20,073 nt of DNA from Chloroflexaceae bacterium UBA1466. GTDB taxonomy: Bacteria; Chloroflexota; Chloroflexia; Chloroflexales; Chloroflexaceae. The translations under genes and the position numbers were made by a program. The stretch spans positions 1 to 20,073 of the forward strand of contig DCSM01000098.1 of NCBI GenBank assembly GCA_002325605.1, read 5' to 3'. The stretch's first letter is position 1. Each line of letters opens with the position of its first letter. The notes beneath the pieces were generated by a model, which saw only the letters and a list, made by a program, of their open reading frames with translations, was not told where the DNA came from and searched no databases. Positions 7,655-15,759 of this stretch are shown here, in pieces.

Positions 7655-9783
7655 TGAGGCGCAACTACTTCTATCGTCCCTAGAAAGAGACGGTTGTGAT
7701 CAAGAACATTCCTTCCCTGAACATTCAAACGTGAAGTAGGAGAAGGGTCATCTGGTTGGTAGAAGCCCAGCAGAAGGGAATAACGGCCTGGAGCTAAGGT
7801 TCTAGGAAGGTAAAGAGTACGCTCTTCACGGGCAGGCTTTTTGGGCAACCAGGTACTCGTTGGTAAGTAACCTTCTAAGGGAGGCCCATCACTGCTGGCA
7901 ACGGGAGGAAGGTTGCAATTCTGGCAGAGATGAAGGAACTCGTTATAATCAGCTTTGGGCTGCGTTAGAACTTCCCAAAAGAGAGAGAGCGGAAGCGTTC
8001 CCCCTGCTTGATAAACACCTCTTCCTGCGGAAGTAGTTGCTTTCAAAGTATAGCCATTGAGCCGAATCGTATTGCTAAAAAGGGCCTCTACCTTTACGGT
8101 GGGAGTAAGAATAACTCCTGTCTCATAGGCTTCGGGTGAAGCTTGACAATAGAGGTCAACCCCACTATACTTCCAAATCCCGCAAGCCCACTTCTTCTCT
8201 TCCCTACTGTATTGGTAATACAACCCGACCCAGCCATACTTATCCCCTGGTAAAGGGGGAGGATCAACTACCTTGGCGTGTTCAGGAGCAATCAGAAGGA
8301 AGCTGCGAGAAGCATCTGCAAAAAGTCGTTTGCGGGTTGTATCCCATTCTCGTTTGGTAAAATCCTTCTGCCCTAATTTGAAGTCTGCAAAGGTGAGTAC
8401 CTTTGGTGAAGGGTCAGTGGTAAAACGGGGGAAGTAGTAATCATACAAGGGTCGAATATACGCAGGGTGAAGGATTATTAAGTCATCAGGATGAGCTTGG
8501 TTCGCTAAAGTATGGATTGCTTCACGATATTGCTCTTTGAAGGGGCTACCTGAAAACAACCCTAGGCGCGGTTGGTATAAACTAAAGCTGCTAACGGCCA
8601 AAGTAGCTGCTATGGTTAAACCGTAAGCATAGCTCTTTCTTCCTGGTGAAAGGAAAAGAGAAGGGGAAGCGAGAATAAGGATCCATGCAGGGTAGATAAT
8701 GATCAAATAACGGGCTTCGTAGGTCGGGATGAAGTAGAGGAAAAGCAGAAAGCAGACCAAAGGTATGAAAAAGAAGCTCAGAAGTAGGCGAGCGGGAGAG
8801 AAAAATCCGCTTCTTTGCCAAGCAGCACGAGCAATAGTGATTAAACCCCAAGCCAAAAGTATTCCGAAAGGTAGAAGTAAAGGCCACAAAATTTCGCCAG
8901 GGTTGCGATCTACGCTAAAACGGATAAAGGTACGCCAAAGTACAAGCGGGAAAGCTACAGAACTAACTGCCCATCCTAGCCAACCGACAGCTATCCCTCC
9001 GAGGAGCAAAATCAAGCTACATTTGACCTTCTTTTCTAGTATGAAACCTAATTTATTTTCCATAGGAATCAACAGCTTTAGCTGTTGCGCCCCGGCTAAA
9101 GCCGGGGATTCCGCGAGGGTTTCATTTCCACGGATGGCTCTAAAAGAGGCCTTAGGGGCTGCTTTTGCCAGAAAGGTTGTCAAAAAAGAATGAAGGGAAA
9201 GCTTCATAGCCAGCGCTGCGAGAAGTAGAAAAATGGCTAAACGGTGAGTATTCACGCTGAGGAGCGCAATAATTCCCCAAATAATCCAACTTCGAGGGCT
9301 GTTCTGGCGTAAAGCGCGACTGAAGCTCCAGATAAAGAGAAGGGAAAGGAGCAGAAGTAGGCTGTAGACTTTCGCTTCTTGGGCATATTCCCAGGCAAAA
9401 GGTGAAAGGAAGAGCAGAAGCGCAGCAATGAAAGAGTAGTTACTCTGCTTGCTTGGGGAAGGAGATCCTTCATTGCGCGAAAGTTCTTGGGCCGTGAAGA
9501 AGGTAGCTATCACCGCTAAGGCCCCCGCTAAAGCTGAAGGGAAACGCAGCGCAAACTCACTATCTCCAACAATAGCGATCCAACCCTTCAGCAAAAGGTG
9601 ATAGAGAGGATAGGCGGACTTAGGGCTAAACAGTTCAGCGAATAAGGTAGGCCAGCTTGAATGCGTGATCTGCCAAGTGCTACCTTCATCAAGCCAAAGG
9701 CTTTGGGAAGTTAAACCCCAGAGTCTTGAGAACAAGATTAGGCTAAAAACTAAAGTTAAGGAGAGGGGGCGTAAGCGGGTCAT
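7651..9783 (-). CDS. GT39-type (ArnT/PMT-like) glycosyltransferase with in-frame palindromic insertion
   Basis: The most canonical GT39 protein here: 710 aa, starting with a membrane helix and the signature SQSLWLDEGSTW (Asp32-Glu33), then YPLYHLLLKGW and FALRFPSALAG. Membrane helices continue to about residue 400. The C-terminal half is soluble, with a beta-rich end (TLAPGRYSLLLGFYQPDD) like that of the gene at 1328-3286 rather than the TPR-bearing paralogues. Residues about 211-245, between two helices, are unusual and hydrophilic. They include RGNETLAESPALAG and are encoded partly by a palindromic element at 9065-9112. The ATG overlaps the GT4 stop as ATGA (4 bp). Likely function: transfer of a lipid-linked sugar at the outer membrane face. 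Whether the insert affects activity is unknown. Confidence 0.88.
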   Translation of the reverse strand: MTRLRPLSLTLVFSLILFSRLWGLTSQSLWLDEGSTWQITHSSWPTLFAELFSPKSAYPLYHLLLKGWIAIVGDSEFALRFPSALAGALAVIATFFTAQELSRNEGSPSPSKQSNYSFIAALLLFLSPFAWEYAQEAKVYSLLLLLSLLFIWSFSRALRQNSPRSWIIWGIIALLSVNTHRLAIFLLLAALAMKLSLHSFLTTFLAKAAPKASFRAIRGNETLAESPALAGAQQLKLLIPMENKLGFILEKKVKCSLILLLGGIAVGWLGWAVSSVAFPLVLWRTFIRFSVDRNPGEILWPLLLPFGILLAWGLITIARAAWQRSGFFSPARLLLSFFFIPLVCFLLFLYFIPTYEARYLIIIYPAWILILASPSLFLSPGRKSYAYGLTIAATLAVSSFSLYQPRLGLFSGSPFKEQYREAIHTLANQAHPDDLIILHPAYIRPLYDYYFPRFTTDPSPKVLTFADFKLGQKDFTKREWDTTRKRLFADASRSFLLIAPEHAKVVDPPPLPGDKYGWVGLYYQYSREEKKWACGIWKYSGVDLYCQASPEAYETGVILTPTVKVEALFSNTIRLNGYTLKATTSAGRGVYQAGGTLPLSLFWEVLTQPKADYNEFLHLCQNCNLPPVASSDGPPLEGYLPTSTWLPKKPAREERTLYLPRTLAPGRYSLLLGFYQPDDPSPTSRLNVQGRNVLDHNRLFLGTIEVVAPQ
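9065..9112. mobile_element. REP/MITE-like palindromic element forming a three-way junction, inside a GT39 gene
   Basis: Outer arms GGAAT (9065-9069) and ATTCC (9108-9112) enclose two perfect hairpins: AACAGCT/AGCTGTT (9071-9077 and 9080-9086, 2-nt loop) and CCCCGGCT/AGCCGGGG (9090-9097 and 9100-9107, 2-nt loop). This cloverleaf layout resembles REP-like elements and the end hairpins of IS200/IS605 transposons; that comparison is from general knowledge, not a search. It is read through without a stop in the minus-strand GT39 frame as residues 224-240. No transposase is in the window, so any mobility would need trans-acting help. True element borders may extend beyond the paired region, for example through 9113-9145. 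Confidence 0.6.
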
Positions 9784-11009
9784 GATGTCTGTTTTTGAAG
9801 CATCTTCTGGTAAACTGCTTCATATTGTAAAACGGTTTGGTCCCAAGTAAGGTGGGTGGAAACCCGCGCCCTTGCCGCCCGCCCTAGGCGGGCGGCAAGG
9901 GCGCGGTCACTGAGAAGCCTCTTTAACGCTTCAGCAAGAGCCAAAGGTTGTCTTTCAGGGACAAGTAAACCATGGACCTCATCTTCGATTACGTCAGGTA
10001 CTCCCACTACCTTAGAAGCAACAATTGGGACTTCCCCCGCCATTGCTTCCAGCAGCGTATTGGGCAAACCATCTGTTCCCTGTTCCTGCACGAGCGGGAG
10101 CGCAAAGATGTCGGCAGCAGCAAGATAAGTAGCAACTTGCTCCCGATCTACTTGCCCCGTGAAGTATACTTGTTGAGCAATCCCCAAAGCCTGCGCTTGC
10201 TTTTCCAAGGCTTCCCGCAAATCCCCGTAGCCCACCAAAACAAGGAGCGCATTGGGATGTTGCGCTAAAACATGGGGCCAAGCTTCAAGTAAGACGCTAA
10301 AACCCTTCTTATAGACAAACCTTCCTAAACCTATTACTAAAGGTCTATCTTCCCTCACCCCCAAGGCCACCCGTACTTCCCTTCGCGCAGAAGGGCGCGG
10401 GCAAAACTCTTGCGGGTGAATACCGTAGGGAATAACGCTTGATTTCTCAACCTCAGCACCTAAACGCAGTGAACGTTGCAGTAGATCGCGGCTACAAGCT
10501 GTCAGCGCAGTCGCTAAACGAAAGGTAGCCCTTGCAGCTAAAGCTAAAGGGGGGGTTTTTTCTGCCAAATAAATATCACTTCCATGCAAACTTATGAGGA
10601 TCGGAAGGTGATACTTTCTGGCCAGAAGGGCAGCAGGAAGGCCATTTGGAAGGGCCCAATGGGCGTGAATCAGGTCGAAAGAAGAAGTGGTAAGTTGCGC
10701 TTGTAAGGCCTTCACCGTTCCAAGGAGGGCAAAGGGAATTGCGCCTAAAGTTTGCCACTTAAACTTAGTATCCCCAAGAAGGGATTGCGCGTAACCCCAC
10801 ACATTCAAGGTAGGATGGGGTGCATAGCGATAGAAGGAAAGGTTTACCCCCCGTTCAACTGGCTCCCGCCGCAGATCAGGATTATAAGGTGCAACTAAGT
10901 CTACCGTATGGCCGCGAGCGGCCAAACCCGCTGCTATCTCCTCAATAAAGGGGGCCGTCGCTTCCCCCCGATATTTTGGATAGGATGAAGTAAGCATTAA
11001 AATCCGCAT
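9780..11009 (-). CDS. Glycosyltransferase family 4 (GT-B fold)
   Basis: Cytosolic or membrane-associated retaining transferase that would use a nucleotide-sugar donor. At 409 aa it has normal length. The N-terminal domain begins MRILMLTSSYP and has HAHW (115-118) and HGSD (142-145). The C-terminal Rossmann domain has GLGRFVYKKGF (about 228-237) and the donor-site motif DGLPNTLLEAMA. There the usual EX7E reads Asp313-X7-Glu321, a conservative change at the first acidic residue. The C-terminal RALAARLGRAARAR (369-382) is normal for the family but is encoded by an exceptionally long perfect palindrome (9864-9906). The ATG at 11009 lies 12 bp after the phosphatase stop and overlaps the next gene by 4 bp. 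It may build a lipid-linked precursor for the GT39 proteins, but the sugar is not identifiable. Confidence 0.93.
   Translation of the reverse strand: MRILMLTSSYPKYRGEATAPFIEEIAAGLAARGHTVDLVAPYNPDLRREPVERGVNLSFYRYAPHPTLNVWGYAQSLLGDTKFKWQTLGAIPFALLGTVKALQAQLTTSSFDLIHAHWALPNGLPAALLARKYHLPILISLHGSDIYLAEKTPPLALAARATFRLATALTACSRDLLQRSLRLGAEVEKSSVIPYGIHPQEFCPRPSARREVRVALGVREDRPLVIGLGRFVYKKGFSVLLEAWPHVLAQHPNALLVLVGYGDLREALEKQAQALGIAQQVYFTGQVDREQVATYLAAADIFALPLVQEQGTDGLPNTLLEAMAGEVPIVASKVVGVPDVIEDEVHGLLVPERQPLALAEALKRLLSDRALAARLGRAARARVSTHLTWDQTVLQYEAVYQKMLQKQTS
9864..9906. repeat. Perfect palindrome with 20-bp arms in the GT4 coding sequence
   Basis: Arms 9864-9883 and 9887-9906 are exact reverse complements separated by the 3-nt CTA. 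The stem is almost all G/C, far richer than the surrounding sequence. It encodes Ala/Arg-rich residues 369-382 of the GT4 protein and lies about 80 bp before the start of the next gene. In mRNA it would be a very stable hairpin. Confidence 0.9.
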
Positions 11010-11021
11010 AAGCTCGTCTTC

Positions 11022-12425
11022 TTAAATTTGAGCAATCATAATCGTCAGATCGTCGTGAGGTTCAGTTTCGCCTGTGAAGCTTTTTAGTTCCCGCAGCAAA
11101 TGATCTAACATGGCTTGCGAACTTGCCCGTGGGCCCCTGGCTAAAGCTTGCGTCAAGCGTTCAAACCCCCATAACTCACCCGTCGCATTCTTTGCTTCCA
11201 CAACCCCATCGCTGGTAAGAACTATTAGATCACCGCGAGTTAAGGGAAGCTGAACTTCAGTGTACCCTAACTTTGCTCCTAAACCTTGCCCTAAAGCAAA
11301 CCCCCCTACTTCTGGAAACTCTACGCTTCCATTTGCCCGCTGGACAAAAGGTGGAATACCTCCCGCATTGGCAACCTTCAATGTTTCCTCCGTCACCTCT
11401 AGGTAGCAAAGGGCACAGTTTTGCCGCTGCGGTTTGGTATAGGGCGTTAAAACTTGATCCAGCCGCGCCAACCGTTCTCCTGGCGAAAGGGAGTGAGCAA
11501 AGCTGGCGATTAAAAGGGAAAGGCTGGTCGCCATTAAGAGGGCTGAGGCCACCCCTTTTCCCGAAACATCGCCTACCGCCAGCGCGAGTTTCCCATTCCT
11601 AAAGGTGTGATAGTGATAAAAATCGCCCCCAACTTGCCGCGCAGATTGGCTATAACAGACAAGGTCTAACCCAAACTTGCTTGGAATGGGGGCGGGAAGC
11701 AGACCTTGTTGAATTTGCCGTGCAAGGTTAAGATCGCTCTGAAAGCGATCCATTAGGATTTGCATTTGCCGATTGGTCTCTTGCAAGTTCTCATTGAGCT
11801 TCTGCGCCAATTGCCGATGCAAAAAACCTTCCCACCTTTGGCGCAGCAGAACATGGTGGAGGAAAATCGAGAGGATACTTGTCGGAATCACCAGGGGAAA
11901 GACCATGAAAGCAAAAGATTTATTCTCTTCAAAGAAGATATACATGGATAAACTTAGACATAAAAACAAAGTAATCGTTTGAAGGCCAACCGTCCAAAGC
12001 GTTGGCCAAGGGATAGCTATGCTAATTAGCGCGAAAATCAGACTCATAATCACAAGCCCAGGAGATTCATTGGTGAAAACAAATTCTCCCAGTGCAATTA
12101 CTAAGATAACGCTTTGGGCATCAAAGAATTCTTCATAAAGTTTTTGGAGCTTTTGGCGTTGATAACTTATAATAATTAGAAAGAAGCCCACAAGAATATA
12201 GAGTAGCGGATAAAGATAGGCTGTTGAGCGTGTAGCTTGAAGAAGGTAGAAAGAAAGCAGCGCCGAGGCTAGGTTGTAAACGACAACAAAGGCTCCTGTA
12301 GCCCGCATTATCTGACGAAAAATACTTTCCCCTTCGGCCTGAAATTCGGTTGCAGAAGCATAAAATTTTGGCGGAATAGGGTCTAAGAGCAAGACCCAGC
12401 GCAGTATCCATTCCCTTACATTCAT
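11022..12425 (-). CDS. Membrane-anchored SpoIIE/RsbU-type PP2C serine phosphatase
   Basis: Predicted protein serine/threonine phosphatase of the SpoIIE/RsbU class, which usually dephosphorylates STAS anti-anti-sigma proteins in partner switching. From the ATG it has 467 aa. About six membrane helices fill residues 40-195, a short helical linker with coiled-coil character spans about 205-240, and a PP2C domain runs from about 245 to the end. Metal-site motifs look intact: VGGDFYHY (Asp268), VGDVSGKG (Asp286), LTSDGV (Asp406) and PHDDLT (Asp458/Asp459). No known sensor domain precedes the phosphatase, so the membrane segment may be the sensor. ATG 12425 is preferred over an upstream GTG (12449) because AAGGAG lies 7 nt before it. 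It sits inside the transferase operon, 30 bp and 12 bp from its neighbours. No anti-sigma kinase or STAS gene is in view, so its substrate is open. Confidence 0.9.
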   Translation of the reverse strand: MNVREWILRWVLLLDPIPPKFYASATEFQAEGESIFRQIMRATGAFVVVYNLASALLSFYLLQATRSTAYLYPLLYILVGFFLIIISYQRQKLQKLYEEFFDAQSVILVIALGEFVFTNESPGLVIMSLIFALISIAIPWPTLWTVGLQTITLFLCLSLSMYIFFEENKSFAFMVFPLVIPTSILSIFLHHVLLRQRWEGFLHRQLAQKLNENLQETNRQMQILMDRFQSDLNLARQIQQGLLPAPIPSKFGLDLVCYSQSARQVGGDFYHYHTFRNGKLALAVGDVSGKGVASALLMATSLSLLIASFAHSLSPGERLARLDQVLTPYTKPQRQNCALCYLEVTEETLKVANAGGIPPFVQRANGSVEFPEVGGFALGQGLGAKLGYTEVQLPLTRGDLIVLTSDGVVEAKNATGELWGFERLTQALARGPRASSQAMLDHLLRELKSFTGETEPHDDLTIMIAQI

Positions 12426-12432
12426 CCTACTA

Positions 12433-12438
12433 CTCCTT
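12433..12438 (-). promoter_or_regulatory. Shine-Dalgarno that fixes the phosphatase start
   Basis: Minus-strand AAGGAG ends 7 nt before the ATG at 12425-12423. It lies downstream of the alternative in-frame GTG (12449), arguing against that longer start. Confidence 0.65.
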
Positions 12439-12455
12439 ACCAATTTCACACTGAC

Positions 12456-15400
12456 CTAAAATGGGTTTGGGGAGGGAAATTGATAAATCATTACCAGATT
12501 ATCTAGCGAAGGACTCCGATAAACTAACACAAACCCATCAATGACGGCCCCGACCTGAGCATACTTTGCATTTCTGAGCGAAGCAAGATTTTGGGCCGCA
12601 TCCCCCTTCAAGCGCTGGAGGTTTTCGAGGATCAGGTAGCGGGCATGGTAATGTTCCCCAAGCGCAAGCAACGCTTCACGGTCACGGGTCTGGGGAATCA
12701 TGATTGCAGGCCGCTGGGCATGCCATTGCAGTTGCCAAGGGTTACGGGCCATCACTACTTCAGTGGGAGAAGTATGCGTGCGGAGCCATTCGTAGGCTTG
12801 AAGGTCGGGCTGCCACTTGGGAGGTTCCTGGGCAAGTTTGGTCTCAATAAGAAGCCAAGAAGGTTGCCCAATTTGCCAAAAGATCAACCCTACAAGGAGT
12901 AAAGCTAAGGGACTCCAACCAACTTCTGCTAGACGGTCAAAAATCTTCCAACTTACCCAAGCAATCAGCAGGGCTAACCAGGGAAGTAAGACCACGAAGT
13001 ACCGTTCTTCGTTCGCATGCCAATAGGTGCAAAGGAAGAGAAGGTAGGGCGCAAAAGTGAAGCAGAGAAGGGCAAAGAGGGAGCGACGAGTATAGAACAG
13101 CCCTAGAAACCCAAGTAAGGCCAGCCAAGCACCCAGGGAAGTAAAGAGGTTCTTTCCCGCAGACTTGCTGAAGAAAGTTGCAAGGGCAGGTTGGTCGACA
13201 AGGCCTGCGGGAAGGCTTGCTTGCGGCGGCATAAGGTAGTCGCGGGCGGCGCTGAATTGTCTTTCCCCTTTGGCTAAAGTTCGGTCAAAGCCCCAGCGTA
13301 GAAGCCAACTTCGCTCTGGTAGACCTTCACCTTTTAGCTCTGGCGCATAGATTTTATAAATATCGTTCCAAGATTCCTCATCATCGCCGCGATACCCCAA
13401 GACCCACGCATCCTTCTGTTCCGTTGAATAGACAGGTTGGCCAAAAAAATGCCAATTGTAAAGGAGGTAGGGCGAAAGGAGAAGTAAAGCAGGTAAAGCC
13501 CAGACCAAGAAGATGAGGCAAGGAGTAAGGATCGTTTTCCAAGTACGCGGCAAAATGGGTTTCGGAGGGCAGATTAGCTCCCGCAGAAGCCAGCTTCCCA
13601 TCCCCACCGCCAGCAAAGCTCCGCTCGGTTTTTGCAACATCAAAAGCCCCGTCAGGAGGCCAGCGGAAAGATAGGCTAAGGGAATGGTCAGCCGCCGAAA
13701 CCTCGGCTCCCCTTTTGCAGCGCTTGCTTGATACAAGAAAAAAACTGCGCCCAGCGCGAAAACCACAAACGCGAGGTCGCTTGTTGGGTAAATGGTCAAG
13801 TTGAAAAAAAGATAATGGGTGAGCGTCAAAATCGCGGCTGTCGCGCCGACGCGCCGATTTGCAAACTTCGTGCCCATCGCAAAGATCAAAAGGAGCAGAA
13901 GAATGTTAAAAAGTAGGTTTGGTAATTTGGTGGCCCAGGTAGTTGGCCCAAAATGCGCGAGAAAAGGGGCAATCCAAACTGGCTGGAGCAATGGCCACGT
14001 TTCCTGGGGCCGCGTGCAGGTTGGATAAAGGCGGTAGAATTGAGTAACGTAATCTACGACCCACCCTCGCCCTAGCACTAAATTGCGGGCGACCACGGCA
14101 TTATCGGCGTAGTCAGCGTGGCCCACGTAAGGGAGCGCCAAAAGCACGCTCGCCTCGTAGCCGACCCAGCCCAGCCCCCAAAGCGCAATCAGCACGAGGA
14201 GCAAAAACCGAGACCGCTCGAAGAGGCGCATTGTACTTGCGATGGCCTGGGGCAAACCCTCTTTTCCTGTTACGATAAGCAGTAGTAAGAAAGCCCCGAT
14301 TGTTGCTACAATGAGATAGACCTCGGCAAGATAGGGCGCAAGAGGAAATTGCCATGTGGTTTTTCCGAATTGCGAAAAGAATGTGCGCCAGGTTGTGAAG
14401 TTCAGCTTCTGGGATATTGCAAGCAATTCCACCAGCGCCGTGAAGGTTAGTGCTGAATTAAGTTTATAACCACTCATGAAGCGCCGCCAGAGTTCGCGGC
14501 CCAAACGATTTATGGAGCGAGATTTGAAAAGAAAGATCAGCGTAAAACCAAATAAACTAGCCGTTAAGAGGCTATTCATCCAAAAAGAGGCTTTGAGAAA
14601 CCCATAGATCGCTGCACTAAGGACTCCACAAGTGAATCTAAAGGCTATCCAAGGTGCAAAATTAACTTTAAGTAGTAAGAAATAGAGGCAGAGAGCATTA
14701 ACGGCAAGAAAAAAAACCATGCGCTCGTTGGGGAAATCCCAGCGCTTGTTGGTGGATACAAAGCTTTTGTTGGGAAGATCCCAGCGCTTGTCGGGTGTAA
14801 AAGCGGCGACGATGAAAGGACTTTTTGGGCTTTCAAGCTGAATTTGGGCCAACCGCAGCCCTTTTGGGCGCGGGTCTGGGCCCCGCAACGTATTGGTGAA
14901 AGTGGCCGAAGTTTCGATTTCAAGGGTTAAAATAGAGGCAGCCTTTCGGCTGCCAAAGATTATAAAAGCAAAGATCGAATGCAATTCATTTGCCAGGTTC
15001 AGATTGAAAAAGACTTGTTGCGCCGTCAAACGTTCTGGCACAAAGAAGCTATATTCAGTCCATTTCGGGGTTGGGATGAAAGTGTAAATGATCTGGCCAT
15101 TGGCCCGCACCGTGACTCGCGGTTGTTTCCCCACCACCCCCTGCCCTGGTTGGGCCAAAGCATCTGTCGGCCAGCCTTGCGCGAGGAGCGTGATTTTCAA
15201 GGGCGCAGAGCGCTTGGGCAAGGGGAAGCGAAGCAAAGCCCGTTGCCGAGTCCAGCGACTGCGCTGCGTCGGCGAATCGGGGGTCAAATCATCAGCATAA
15301 AAAGCTCCTTGCGCCGTCGCGGTGGCTCCAGGCCCCGCTTCGACAGAGAGAAAAAGCCGATCCCCCAACCAACCAAGCGCAAGCTGACTCTGAGTTGGCC

Positions 15401-15464
15401 CTTGGGCGACCAGGAAACTAAGGAGAAGCGTTAGACAAAGAATCCAAAAGGGATATTTGATCAT
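12456..15464 (-). CDS. Large membrane glycosyltransferase: signal sequence, N-terminal beta-rich domain, GT39-like core
   Basis: A 1002-aa protein from the ATG at 15464. An N-terminal hydrophobic signal/anchor (about 5-22) precedes an extracytoplasmic beta-rich domain (about 25-190) with RWTRQRALLRFPLP and KWTEYSFFVPERL. This resembles the C-terminal module of three other transferases here. A 14-residue tandem repeat (KRWDLPN then KRWDFPN, about 226-249) joins it to roughly four membrane helices. A GT39-like core starts near 440. In its first loop the motif reads HADYADNAVVARNL: the first Asp (451) aligns with the Asp of the DE pair in the paralogues, but the Glu position is Tyr. The TTG at 15536 is rejected because it lies upstream of the promoter's -10 box at 15516-15521. 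As first gene of the operon it probably transfers a lipid-linked sugar; activity is less certain given the variant motif. Confidence 0.8.
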   Translation of the reverse strand: MIKYPFWILCLTLLLSFLVAQGPTQSQLALGWLGDRLFLSVEAGPGATATAQGAFYADDLTPDSPTQRSRWTRQRALLRFPLPKRSAPLKITLLAQGWPTDALAQPGQGVVGKQPRVTVRANGQIIYTFIPTPKWTEYSFFVPERLTAQQVFFNLNLANELHSIFAFIIFGSRKAASILTLEIETSATFTNTLRGPDPRPKGLRLAQIQLESPKSPFIVAAFTPDKRWDLPNKSFVSTNKRWDFPNERMVFFLAVNALCLYFLLLKVNFAPWIAFRFTCGVLSAAIYGFLKASFWMNSLLTASLFGFTLIFLFKSRSINRLGRELWRRFMSGYKLNSALTFTALVELLAISQKLNFTTWRTFFSQFGKTTWQFPLAPYLAEVYLIVATIGAFLLLLIVTGKEGLPQAIASTMRLFERSRFLLLVLIALWGLGWVGYEASVLLALPYVGHADYADNAVVARNLVLGRGWVVDYVTQFYRLYPTCTRPQETWPLLQPVWIAPFLAHFGPTTWATKLPNLLFNILLLLLIFAMGTKFANRRVGATAAILTLTHYLFFNLTIYPTSDLAFVVFALGAVFFLYQASAAKGEPRFRRLTIPLAYLSAGLLTGLLMLQKPSGALLAVGMGSWLLRELICPPKPILPRTWKTILTPCLIFLVWALPALLLLSPYLLYNWHFFGQPVYSTEQKDAWVLGYRGDDEESWNDIYKIYAPELKGEGLPERSWLLRWGFDRTLAKGERQFSAARDYLMPPQASLPAGLVDQPALATFFSKSAGKNLFTSLGAWLALLGFLGLFYTRRSLFALLCFTFAPYLLFLCTYWHANEERYFVVLLPWLALLIAWVSWKIFDRLAEVGWSPLALLLVGLIFWQIGQPSWLLIETKLAQEPPKWQPDLQAYEWLRTHTSPTEVVMARNPWQLQWHAQRPAIMIPQTRDREALLALGEHYHARYLILENLQRLKGDAAQNLASLRNAKYAQVGAVIDGFVLVYRSPSLDNLVMIYQFPSPNPF
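14727..14794. repeat. Imperfect direct repeat, 42-bp period, within the large transferase gene
   Basis: Two copies of about 26 bp (14727-14752 and 14769-14794) share GATCCCAGCGCTTGT or a one-base variant, and start 42 bp apart. In the protein this gives KRWDLPN and KRWDFPN 14 residues apart, at the join between the extracellular domain and the first core helix. Confidence 0.7.
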
Positions 15465-15515
15465 AAAAGCTACTTTTTGGTTGCCAGCGTTCCTAAGAAA
15501 AGAGATTAAGGCTCC

Positions 15516-15524
15516 ATTATACCA
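15516..15524 (-). promoter_or_regulatory. Extended -10 promoter for the large glycosyltransferase operon
   Basis: Minus strand TGGTATAAT is a perfect -10 with the extended TGn. No good -35 lies at the usual distance; TTGGAA is 20 nt away. The start of transcription would be near 15509, giving a leader of about 45 nt before ATG 15464. The 295-bp gap 15465-15759 otherwise holds this promoter, the divergent leader of the response-regulator gene and no convincing small gene. Confidence 0.6.
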
Positions 15525-15680
15525 GGGGTTGATCAAGGCAGTTCCAAGCGCTGGGCTAGAACTTAAAATTAAGGTTTTTTGGCTTTGGTTTCAAGACTCG
15601 TTTCTCATGCTACTTTGCGTGATTTGTGTTACCATGATTCTTCCCTTCCTAAAGCGAAGCGGGGTCTAATCGCGCAAACT

Positions 15681-15700
15681 AAGCTCTCGGTTAAGAGCTT
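15681..15700. repeat. 7-bp inverted repeat upstream of the response-regulator gene
   Basis: AAGCTCT (15681-15687) and AGAGCTT (15694-15700) are exact reverse complements with a 6-nt spacer, 60 bp before the ATG at 15760. It may be an operator or leader hairpin. I could not place a convincing plus-strand promoter in this gap. Confidence 0.4.
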
Positions 15701-15759
15701 CTGGGGAGAAAAGAGACCCTTTCTTTGCCCAAGGTAGTGCTGGCATAGGTTGTAGAACT

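Noticed and set aside
8765..9193. Plus-strand open frame of 142 codons
   Set aside because: Lies wholly antisense to a strong GT39 gene; composition is basic and unlike a folded protein.
9856..10128. Plus-strand open frame of 90 codons with an Ala/Arg-rich start
   Set aside because: It is antisense to the GT4 gene and owes its RALAAR-type peptide to the palindrome at 9864-9906. No ribosome-binding site or family features.
12426..12449. GTG start for the phosphatase, eight codons upstream
   Set aside because: The good AAGGAG site lies between it and the ATG at 12425, so the ATG is favoured.
14979..15434. Plus-strand open frame of 151 codons
   Set aside because: Antisense to the N-terminal domain of the large transferase; no recognisable motifs or start signals.
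15465..15536. 24-codon N-terminal extension of the large transferase from TTG
   Set aside because: The TTG lies upstream of the -10 box at 15516-15521, so it would not be in the main transcript. The ATG at 15464 directly precedes a signal-like helix.
15457..15669. Plus-strand 70-codon frame in the divergent gap, ending in a hydrophobic stretch
   Set aside because: It overlaps the start and promoter of the large transferase, has no ribosome-binding site, and resembles no known small protein.
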